Part shown: piece by piece, positions 57,971-64,000 of the stretch
Layout of the letters: every line of letters starts with the position of its first letter
Numbering within the stretch: position 1 is the stretch's first letter
Source: Klebsiella aerogenes
GTDB taxonomy: Bacteria > Pseudomonadota > Gammaproteobacteria > Enterobacterales > Enterobacteriaceae
NCBI GenBank assembly: GCA_029027985.1
Contig: CP119076.1
Span: 1,860,001 to 1,924,000, forward strand
Reading direction: 5' to 3'
DNA: 64,000 nt
Position numbers and translations under genes: made by a program
The notes under the pieces: generated by a model
Database searches by the model: none
What the model saw: only the letters and a program-made list of their open reading frames with translations
What the model was told of the DNA's origin: nothing

Positions 57971-58762
57971 ATGGCAGCTGCAGATATGGACAAACAGCCA
58001 GATTCTGTTTCTTCAGTATTGAAAGTTTTTGGCATCCTGCAGGCATTGGGCGAAGAGCGCGAAATCGGCATTACCGAGCTGTCACAGCGCGTGATGATGT
58101 CGAAAAGTACGGTTTATCGCTTTTTACAGACCATGAAGTCACTGGGCTATGTCGCACAGGAAGGCGAGTCAGAGAAATATTCGCTGACGCTGAAGCTGTT
58201 CGAGCTTGGCGCGCGTGCGCTGCAAAATGTCGACCTGATCCGCAGTGCCGATATTCAGATGCGTGAAATTTCGCGCCTGACCAAAGAGACGATTCACCTG
58301 GGCGCGCTGGATGAAGACAGTATCGTTTATATCCACAAAATTGACTCCATGTACAACCTGCGTATGTACTCGCGCATCGGTCGCCGTAATCCGCTATACA
58401 GCACCGCGATTGGTAAAGTGCTGCTGGCGTGGCGCGATCGGGCTGAAGTTGAGCAAATTATGGAAGGGGTGGAGTATCAGCGCAGCACGGAACGAACCAT
58501 TACCGATACTGGTGCGTTGTTGAGCGTGTTGGAGCAGGTGCGTGAGCAGGGCTACGGCGAAGATAACGAAGAACAAGAAGAAGGTTTGCGCTGCATCGCG
58601 GTGCCGGTGTTCGATCGTTTTGGTGTGGTGATCGCCGGCCTGAGCATCTCTTTCCCGACGCTGCGCTTCTCTGAAGAGCGTCTGCACGAGTATGTCGCGA
58701 TGCTGCACGCCGCGGCGCGTAAGATTTCCGAACAAATGGGCTATAACCACTACCCGTTCTGA
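57971..58762 (+). CDS. kdgR: IclR-family transcriptional repressor KdgR
   Basis: KdgR binds DNA in the absence of 2-keto-3-deoxygluconate and represses genes for pectin, hexuronate and KDG use. It has 263 residues: winged helix-turn-helix about 20-80 (ITELSQRVMMSKSTVYRFLQ) and the IclR effector domain about 95-255 (IHLGALDEDSIVYIHKID, RCIAVPVFDRFGVVIAGLSIS). ATG 57971 follows GATGAGGTG. In this window its likely targets are the rhiT-rhiN operon (candidate operator 1945-1965) and possibly eda. Confidence 0.96.
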   Translation: MAAADMDKQPDSVSSVLKVFGILQALGEEREIGITELSQRVMMSKSTVYRFLQTMKSLGYVAQEGESEKYSLTLKLFELGARALQNVDLIRSADIQMREISRLTKETIHLGALDEDSIVYIHKIDSMYNLRMYSRIGRRNPLYSTAIGKVLLAWRDRAEVEQIMEGVEYQRSTERTITDTGALLSVLEQVREQGYGEDNEEQEEGLRCIAVPVFDRFGVVIAGLSISFPTLRFSEERLHEYVAMLHAAARKISEQMGYNHYPF

Positions 58763-58785
58763 TCATCGAACGTCACGTTTGCGGG

Positions 58786-58811
58786 GCGACAGCGCAGTCG
58801 AGCGCTGTCGC
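58786..58811. terminator. Hairpin between kdgR and yobH
   Basis: GCGACAGCGC and GCGCTGTCGC form a 10-bp stem with loop AGTCGA between the convergent stops of kdgR (58762) and yobH (58821). GTTT...AAAC extends it outward; there is no long T-run. Confidence 0.65.
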
Positions 58812-58820
58812 TCAAACGGT

Positions 58821-59060
58821 TTAACCCTTATCGATAACCGTCAGGCTTTTGCGCAGAATAGGACAGTTGGTGATGCCGATGATCCCGCTATCGGAATGCA
58901 CATACTGTGCGGTACTGATACCCTGCGCCGTCAGGTATTTGCACTGCAGTCCCAACCCGCCGGCATTTTGATTGCTGCCAATTAATACGCCATAACCGCT
59001 TAATAAAACGCCAATCCAGACGATCGCCAGTATGACAATAGAGCGAATAATCAATCGCAT
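58821..59060 (-). CDS. yobH: YobH family small protein
   Basis: 79 residues like E. coli YobH. An N-terminal hydrophobic helix (about 5-28, IRSIVILAIVWIGVLLSGYG) is followed by a periplasm-like part with two Cys (GLQCKYLTAQG and ITNCPILRK). Probably anchored or secreted; function unknown. It lies between kdgR and mgrB, on the opposite strand to both. Confidence 0.92.
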   Translation of the reverse strand: MRLIIRSIVILAIVWIGVLLSGYGVLIGSNQNAGGLGLQCKYLTAQGISTAQYVHSDSGIIGITNCPILRKSLTVIDKG

Positions 59061-59153
59061 TGTTGCCTCGTTATTTGTATGATCCTGACGTTTATTCTGG
59101 CATGAACATTATTTGATACAAGTCTATGATTCCTAAACTTGCCTTTCGTATTA

Positions 59154-59188
59154 CAGTTAGCCGCGGTTTAAGAAGGCCGTGTTATCCT
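59154..59188 (+). promoter_or_regulatory. Candidate PhoP box and -10 of mgrB
   Basis: CAGTTA (59154-59159) and GGTTTA (59165-59170) are spaced as a PhoP direct repeat (N5), and TATCCT (59183-59188) follows 12 bp later, where a PhoP-activated promoter has its -10. The second hexamer is perfect and the first matches only half. mgrB is PhoP-activated in E. coli and Klebsiella. Confidence 0.5.
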
Positions 59189-59219
59189 GGCAACATCTGA
59201 TCATGGTACGGAGAGTGGA

Positions 59220-59363
59220 GTGAAAAAATTACGCTGGGTTTTGCTGATTGTTGTCATAGCAGGCTGTTTATTGCTGTGGACTCAGATGCTTAACGTAATG
59301 TGCGATCAGGATGTGCAATTTTTCAGCGGTATTTGCGCTATCAACAAATTCATTCCCTGGTAA
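59220..59363 (+). CDS. mgrB: PhoQ feedback inhibitor MgrB
   Basis: A 47-residue small inner-membrane protein that binds and inhibits PhoQ; its loss causes polymyxin/colistin resistance in Klebsiella. The frame is intact from GTG 59220 and starts [16 protein letters not shown]. There is one membrane helix (about 6-24), and the periplasmic Cys28 and Cys39 needed for function are present, with Cys16 in the helix. It ends INKFIPW. GGAGAGTGGA precedes the start. It differs slightly from the K. pneumoniae form. Confidence 0.96.
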   Translation: MKKLRWVLLIVVIAGCLLLWTQMLNVMCDQDVQFFSGICAINKFIPW

Positions 59364-59437
59364 GACATTTTTAGGCTGACCGATTCTCTTCCGCCGCGCG
59401 GGTGGTAGAATGAACGCCTTCTCTTTGAGGTGGTGAA

Positions 59438-59728
59438 ATGAGTGAGTTATTAAATCCTGGGATCGTAAACCTGGCGTCTCTGGCGCTTTCCATCGTACTG
59501 CTGCTCGTCGGCCTGTTGCTGTGGTTCTTCGTGAATCGCGCCAGTTCGCGTGCCAATGAGCAAATTGAGCTGCTGCAGGCGCTGCTGGATCAGCAAAAGC
59601 GGCAGAATGCGCTGCTGCGTCGTCTCTGCGAAGCGAACGAACCGGAGCAGGAAGACGTTGTTGAGCCTTCAGCGGCTGAGAAGGAGAAAAGCGACGACGA
59701 TTTTATCCGTCTCGTTGCGGAACGTTAA
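59438..59728 (+). CDS. yebO: YebO family small membrane protein
   Basis: 96 residues matching E. coli YebO (95 aa): an N-terminal helix (SLALSIVLLLVGLLLWFFV), then a coiled-coil-like charged part (NEQIELLQALLDQQKRQNAL) and an acidic end DDDFIRLVAER. Function unknown. It follows mgrB on the same strand after 74 bp. TTGAGGTGG precedes the ATG. Confidence 0.92.
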   Translation: MSELLNPGIVNLASLALSIVLLLVGLLLWFFVNRASSRANEQIELLQALLDQQKRQNALLRRLCEANEPEQEDVVEPSAAEKEKSDDDFIRLVAER

Positions 59729-60371
59729 GTTGATGAACAGGTGTGCACGTTATGTGCGCGCCTGTCGGCCACGCGGATTTCACTATAACTTATTCTTATA
59801 CATACTGACCTTCAACCGGACTTATCTCCCCCGGCGTTTAATGAATTAATCGCGCTCATTTTATGTCGCATATTGAATAATCTGTTGAGCTAATCAAAAA
59901 AAGTAATAACGAAACGTTTCTATTGCCGATTGGTCATTTTTGTCATTAATGTTTCATTATTAACATGTATTCTTGCCTATATTTATACCGTAGTCGGTAA
60001 GTGGTTTAATTAACGCAACCGTGCACGGGCGAGGCGTTTTTTCTTCTCGTTTCGCTGATGCCTGCACGCATCATTATGCATATCCAGGCACTATCCCCCC
60101 TTAAATATGGCAGTTCGTATACGTACGTACCTGGACGAACAGAAGTTGTTGAGCTATGGTAAAAAAGTTGCATTTATCAGGCATACATTATTGTTTGTTT
60201 GGTAACTTTGCAAAGATAAGCCAGGGGCGGCAAAGACGCATAAATGTGCAGGCGATCAAATGATTTCCTGATGATTTGTGCGAACGATCGTGACACGTTT
60301 AAAAATGGCTTGCCATTATTTACGTTGTATGTGATAACACGTTTCGGGTTAAACGAGGTACAGTTCTGTTT
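59729..60371. promoter_or_regulatory. Long intergenic and leader region before yobF-cspC
   Basis: 643 bp without a supported gene. It contains a hairpin 8 bp after the yebO stop (59737-59765, 12-bp stem with two G-U pairs). An AT-rich promoter-like zone lies at about 59890-60000, followed by a GTTCGT/ACGAAC inverted repeat near 60110-60140. A long 5' leader for yobF-cspC is likely, as cold-shock-type genes usually have one. No small RNA could be named. Confidence 0.5.
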
Positions 60372-60488
60372 ATGTGTGGCATTTTCAGTAAAGAAGTCCT
60401 GAGTAAACACGTTGTCGTTGAATACCGCTTCTCTGCCGAACCTTATATTAGTGCCTCATGCAGTTATGTGTCAGTTTTATCTATGTAA
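60372..60488 (+). CDS. yobF: YobF small protein
   Basis: 38 residues from ATG 60372 ([20 protein letters not shown]), ending YVSVLSM. E. coli YobF has 47 residues and continues past this methionine; here a TAA comes directly after it. YobF is stress-induced at a post-transcriptional level in E. coli and its function is unknown. cspC starts 40 bp later in the same transcript. Too short for routine gene calling but clearly conserved. Confidence 0.88.
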   Translation: MCGIFSKEVLSKHVVVEYRFSAEPYISASCSYVSVLSM

Positions 60489-60528
60489 GCACCTGCGGGT
60501 GAAGAAAACAGTTTAAGGAATTTTGCAA

Positions 60529-60738
60529 ATGGCAAAGATTAAAGGTCAAGTTAAGTGGTTCAACGAGTCTAAAGGTTTTGGTTTCATTACTCCGGCTGAT
60601 GGCAGCAAAGACGTGTTCGTACACTTCTCCGCTATCCAGGGTAACGGTTTCAAAACTCTGGCTGAAGGCCAGAACGTTGAGTTCGAAATTCAGGACGGCC
60701 AGAAAGGTCCGGCTGCAGTTAACGTTACTGCTATCTGA
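60529..60738 (+). CDS. cspC: Cold-shock-like protein CspC
   Basis: A constitutive CspA-family RNA/DNA-binding protein that stabilises rpoS and other stress mRNAs. It has 69 residues from ATG 60529 ([20 protein letters not shown]) after TAAGGA. RNP1 KGFGFIT and RNP2 VFVHFS are intact. It ends with a hairpin terminator. Confidence 0.98.
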
Positions 60739-60762
60739 TTCAAGACCACTCATCTTGTAAGA

Positions 60763-60787
60763 AAGCCTCGCAATAGCGGGGCTTTTT
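60763..60787 (+). terminator. Intrinsic terminator of cspC
   Basis: AAGCCTCGC and GCGGGGCTT pair (one T-G wobble) around AATA, followed by TTT. It lies 24 bp after the cspC stop. Confidence 0.8.
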
Positions 60788-60928
60788 AGCATCTGTTGCA
60801 AAGTGTTTCCGATCTTTCCCTTCCGTCGCGCTTTGTTGCAAAACAACATCCTTATTAGCACTGTTTAGCAGTCTGTTTTGCTGTTTTTCTGTTAAATCAG
60901 AAGGTTGCAAAATAATGCTGGAGCTACG

Positions 60929-62647
60929 GTGCAAAAGAACAAAAGTAAGTCAGCCACGAATTTTCTCCCTATCCGTTTTGGATTGCTATGTGTGGTGATT
61001 TTGGGATGTCTCGGATTTTTATTGGCGAGGGTGGGGTGGCTGCAAATTGTTTCCCCGGATAATCTGGTTAAACAAGAGGATATGCGCTCGCTGCGCGAAG
61101 AACCTATCGATGTGATGCGCGGAACGATAAGCGATCGCGAAGGCCGACCGCTGGCGGTGAGCGTCCCCGTGAGCGCCATCTGGGTCGATCCGCAAACCAT
61201 GCTGGAAAAGGGGGGCGTCGGCTATGGTCCGCGCTGGCAGGCCATGGCAGAAGCGTTGCATATCGACCTTATCGAACTTTCTCATCGGGTACAGGCGCAT
61301 CCGCACGCTCGCTTCCTCTACCTGGCGCGCCAGGTTAACCCGGAACAGGCGGATTGGATCGATAAACTGCATTTGCCCGGCGTTTATCTTCGTGATGAGT
61401 CCCGTCGCTTTTATCCCGCCGGTCATGTGGCTGCGAATCTGCTGGGGTTTACCAACGTTGATAATCAGGGTATTGAAGGCGTTGAGAAGAGCTTTAACAA
61501 GCAACTGATGGGAACGCCGGGCCGCCGACTGGTGCGTAAAGACCGTCACGGACATGTTATTGAGAATATTACCGAGCAGGCTGCGGTTCCGGCGCACAAC
61601 TTGCTGCTCAGCATTGATGAGCGCCTGCAAACGGTGACGGAAGATGCGTTGGATAACGCCGTACGCTGGAACAAAGCGGAGTCTGGCGCAGCGGTATTAA
61701 TCAAGATCGATACCGGCGAGATCCTGTCGATGGCCAGCTACCCGGATTTCAACCCGAATAACCGCGACAGCGCCAAACTTGATGATTTTCGTAATCGCGC
61801 CATCAGCGATACCTTTGAGCCGGGCTCGACGGTAAAACCGCTGGTGATTATGACGGCGTTGCAGCAGGGTATCGTGCAGCCGGACAGCGTGGTCGATACC
61901 CATCCTTTCACGCTTGATGGCCACCGCATTCGCGATGTCGGCTTTTACCCTGAACTGACTTTGACGGGGATATTGCAGAAGTCGAGCGATACCGGAGTTT
62001 CGCATCTCTCGCTGGCGATGCCGGTACAGCATCTTATCGATACTTACAAAGCTTTTGGTTTTGGCGACCCGACCGGACTGGGACTGACTGGCGAAAGCTC
62101 CGGCCTGATGCCGCATCGTCGCTACTGGGGCGAGCTGGATCGCGCAACTTTCGCTTTTGGCTATGGTCTGATGGTGACGCCGCTGCAACTGGCGCATGTC
62201 TATGCGACCATCGGCGGTTACGGAATAGAGCGTCCGTTGTCGATAACCCGCATCGATCCGCCGGTTATTGGCTCGCGGGTGATGCCGGAGGCGATCGTTC
62301 ATGAAGTTGAACATATGATGGAGAGCGTGGCCTTGCCAGGCGGTGGCGGCACCAAAGCAGCAGTACGTGATTATCGTATTGCGGTGAAAACCGGTACGGC
62401 GAAGAAGATTGGCCCGGACGGCAAATATATCGACAAATATGTTGCTTATACCGCTGGCGTGGCACCAGCCAGCCATCCGAAGTATGCGCTGGCCGTCGTG
62501 ATAAACGACCCCAGCAACGGTAAATACTACGGTGGGGCGGTATCGGCGCCGGTGTTCAGCCAGATTATGGGCGACGTACTGCGTCTGGAAAACGTGATGC
62601 CCGATGGTATGCCGCAAGGATCTGAAAATCTTATCGTCATGCGGTAA
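60929..62647 (+). CDS. FtsI-like penicillin-binding protein, PBP3 paralogue (PBP3SAL-like)
   Basis: A second class B peptidoglycan transpeptidase besides the dcw-cluster FtsI. Salmonella has the equivalent PBP3SAL next to rlmA, which takes over septation in acidic host vacuoles. From GTG 60929 (GGAG 5 bp upstream) it has 572 residues: cytoplasmic tail, one membrane helix (about 14-36), pedestal domain with RGTISDREGRPLAVS, and transpeptidase domain. The catalytic STVK Ser is at about 300 and KTGTAKK at about 487. The middle motif reads SSD (about 352-354) where E. coli FtsI has SSN. A TTG at 60905 would add eight residues but lacks a ribosome site. Confidence 0.92.
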   Translation: MQKNKSKSATNFLPIRFGLLCVVILGCLGFLLARVGWLQIVSPDNLVKQEDMRSLREEPIDVMRGTISDREGRPLAVSVPVSAIWVDPQTMLEKGGVGYGPRWQAMAEALHIDLIELSHRVQAHPHARFLYLARQVNPEQADWIDKLHLPGVYLRDESRRFYPAGHVAANLLGFTNVDNQGIEGVEKSFNKQLMGTPGRRLVRKDRHGHVIENITEQAAVPAHNLLLSIDERLQTVTEDALDNAVRWNKAESGAAVLIKIDTGEILSMASYPDFNPNNRDSAKLDDFRNRAISDTFEPGSTVKPLVIMTALQQGIVQPDSVVDTHPFTLDGHRIRDVGFYPELTLTGILQKSSDTGVSHLSLAMPVQHLIDTYKAFGFGDPTGLGLTGESSGLMPHRRYWGELDRATFAFGYGLMVTPLQLAHVYATIGGYGIERPLSITRIDPPVIGSRVMPEAIVHEVEHMMESVALPGGGGTKAAVRDYRIAVKTGTAKKIGPDGKYIDKYVAYTAGVAPASHPKYALAVVINDPSNGKYYGGAVSAPVFSQIMGDVLRLENVMPDGMPQGSENLIVMR

Positions 62648-62737
62648 CCACGAGGAGACGGCTTCCGGCGTTGTAGCAGTGGTCTGAAAGGGCGAATAGC
62701 GCTACACTTTCGCCCTTTCAGCGACACCGGAGTCATC

Positions 62738-63532
62738 ATGTCTTATACCTGCCCACTATGCCATGCGCCGCTTAGCCGCAGTGTAAATAGCTATATTTGC
62801 CCACAGCGGCACCAGTTCGATCTGGCAAAGGAAGGGTATGTCAATCTACTGCCGGTGCAATTCAAGCGTTCACGCGATCCGGGCGATAGCGCGGAGATGA
62901 TGCAGGCGCGTCGCGCCTTCCTCGATGCCGGGTATTATCAGCCGCTACGCGAGACGATTGGCGACTATTTGCAGACTTTCGCGCCGGGTGATTTGCTGGA
63001 TATCGGCTGCGGAGAGGGCTACTACACGCATGCTTTCGCTGCCGTCGCCACACGCAGCTTTGGCCTGGATGTGTCTAAGTCGGCGATCCGCGCGGCTGCC
63101 AAACGTTATCCGCAGGTTGAATTCTGCGTGGCTTCCAGCCAGCGTCTGCCGTTTGCCGATCAATCGCTGGATGCGGTGGTGCGCATTTATGCCCCCTGTA
63201 ATGCTGAAGAGCTGGCGCGCGTGGTCAGAGCTGGCGGCTGGGTGATTACCGCGACGCCGGGCCCGCGCCATCTGATGGAACTGAAAGGACTGATTTATGA
63301 TGAAGTCCGTCTGCATGAACAGAACCGGGAAGCGATGCCGGGCTTTACGCTGCGTCACGAGCAGCAGCTGGCTTATCCGATGGCGTTGACCGGCACGCAA
63401 GCGGAAGCATTACTGCAGATGACGCCATTTGCCTGGCGGGCGAAGCCGGAAGTGCGCGAGTCGTTGCGTCAGCAGGAAACGTTTAGCTGCCAGACCGATT
63501 TTATGATCCATTGCTGGCAGCGTGAGGCGTAA
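62738..63532 (+). CDS. rlmA: 23S rRNA m1G745 methyltransferase RlmA
   Basis: RlmA methylates N1 of G745 in helix 35 of 23S rRNA. It has 264 residues. The N-terminal zinc knuckle has Cys/Cys/Cys/His (CPLCHAPL and ICPQRHQF), and the SAM-binding motif is [15 protein letters not shown] (about 87-101). The C-terminus ends with the conserved [12 protein letters not shown]. It is convergent with mntP, only 3 bp apart. Confidence 0.96.
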   Translation: MSYTCPLCHAPLSRSVNSYICPQRHQFDLAKEGYVNLLPVQFKRSRDPGDSAEMMQARRAFLDAGYYQPLRETIGDYLQTFAPGDLLDIGCGEGYYTHAFAAVATRSFGLDVSKSAIRAAAKRYPQVEFCVASSQRLPFADQSLDAVVRIYAPCNAEELARVVRAGGWVITATPGPRHLMELKGLIYDEVRLHEQNREAMPGFTLRHEQQLAYPMALTGTQAEALLQMTPFAWRAKPEVRESLRQQETFSCQTDFMIHCWQREA

Positions 63533-63535
63533 GCG

Positions 63536-64000
63536 CTAACCGGCGAAATGGCCCCACAGAATCTGTGCGCCAATGCCGATTAACACGATACCGCCGAGGA
63601 TTTCGGCCCGTTTGCCGAGTAGCGGGCCGATATAGCGACCAAGCATAATTCCCAGCGTCGACATGGTAAAGGTGGCGCAACCGATCGCCAGCGCGGTGGC
63701 GATAATGTTGACCTGCAGGAAGGCGAGACCGACGCCGACCGCCATCGCATCAAGGCTGGTGGCGAAAGCGGTGGTCACCAGCAGCCAGAAACCGTGGCGA
63801 CGTGGCGCATCGCATTCATTGTCATCGCTGCCGCGCAAACCTTCAATCACCATACGCCCGCCGAGAAACACCAGCAGAACGAAGGCAATCCAGTGGTTCC
63901 ACTCCAGCACAAACTGGCTGGCCAGCATACCCAGCCCCCAACCGACCAGCGGCGTCAGGGTTTCAATCGCGCCAAAGATAAGACCGGTACGCAGCGCTTC
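63536..64000 (-). CDS. mntP: Manganese efflux pump MntP, 5' end cut by window edge
   Basis: MntP exports Mn2+ across the inner membrane. 154 C-terminal residues are visible of the usual ~188, since the frame is open to base 64000 ([20 protein letters not shown]). The second half repeats the fold, with the conserved [20 protein letters not shown] containing the metal-site Asp. It ends [11 protein letters not shown]. Its Mn-responsive leader would lie outside the window. Confidence 0.96.
   Translation of the reverse strand, partial: EALRTGLIFGAIETLTPLVGWGLGMLASQFVLEWNHWIAFVLLVFLGGRMVIEGLRGSDDNECDAPRRHGFWLLVTTAFATSLDAMAVGVGLAFLQVNIIATALAIGCATFTMSTLGIMLGRYIGPLLGKRAEILGGIVLIGIGAQILWGHFAG

Noticed and set aside
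60177-60410. 77-codon minus-strand frame before cspC
   Set aside because: It overlaps yobF on the other strand, lacks a ribosome site and has no recognisable features.

Overview
The window is chromosomal DNA from a member of the Enterobacteriaceae, most likely the Klebsiella/Raoultella group. Its backbone follows the Escherichia coli otsA-to-mntP order gene for gene. The flagellar genes that E. coli carries between uspC and argS are absent. MgrB and LpxM are close to the Klebsiella forms, a second FtsI-like penicillin-binding protein sits between cspC and rlmA as in Salmonella and Klebsiella, and GC-rich REP hairpins of the 'cccggtggcgctgcgc' type lie between genes. The species cannot be fixed from this sequence. 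No tRNA, rRNA, CRISPR array, insertion sequence or phage gene was seen.

Layout. 1-4.9 kb: end of otsA, uspC, then a two-gene rhamnogalacturonide uptake and cleavage operon (rhiT-rhiN like) where flagellar genes would be expected. 4.9-12 kb: argS, yecM, cutC (with the MicL small RNA in its 3' end), the tRNA cmo5U genes cmoBA, and yecN-yecE-yecD. 12.3-17.6 kb: aspS-nudB-yebC and the SOS resolvasome genes ruvC, ruvAB. 17.7-22.7 kb: zinc importer znuA/znuCB with its Zur site, mepM, lpxM. 22.7-23.2 kb: a tandem array of a 129-bp REP/BIME-like unit. 23.2-31.4 kb: central carbon block pykA, hexR, zwf, edd, eda with HexR and GntR sites, then purT with a PurR box. 31.5-37.6 kb: yebG (LexA box), yebE, ptrB, exoX, holE and the copper-type operon yobA-yebZ-yebY, followed by the sigma-S small RNA SdsR.

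37.9-45.0 kb is the accessory part. A five-gene archaic (Csu-like, sigma-class) chaperone-usher fimbrial operon, a DUF535 (VirK/YbjX-like) gene and a 47-codon membrane peptide gene lie between sdsR and pphA, which are neighbours in E. coli. The non-coding stretch in front of the fimbrial operon (43.15-43.68 kb) has a T-rich leader, a 16-bp palindrome and two perfect interleaved inverted repeats that could form a pseudoknot or a two-state switch. This is the least explained sequence in the window.

45-64 kb returns to the backbone: pphA, yebW, yebV, rsmF, the LetAB lipid-transport pair, msrC, proQ, prc, htpX, yebQ, kdgR, yobH, mgrB, yebO, yobF-cspC, the FtsI paralogue (whose SxN motif reads SSD), rlmA and the end of mntP.

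Several genes connect functionally. KdgR (58 kb) is the expected repressor of pectin and hexuronate genes and a candidate KdgR operator precedes rhiT. RhiT/RhiN products feed toward KDG and thus Eda. HexR and GntR control the Entner-Doudoroff genes next to them. MgrB damps PhoQ.
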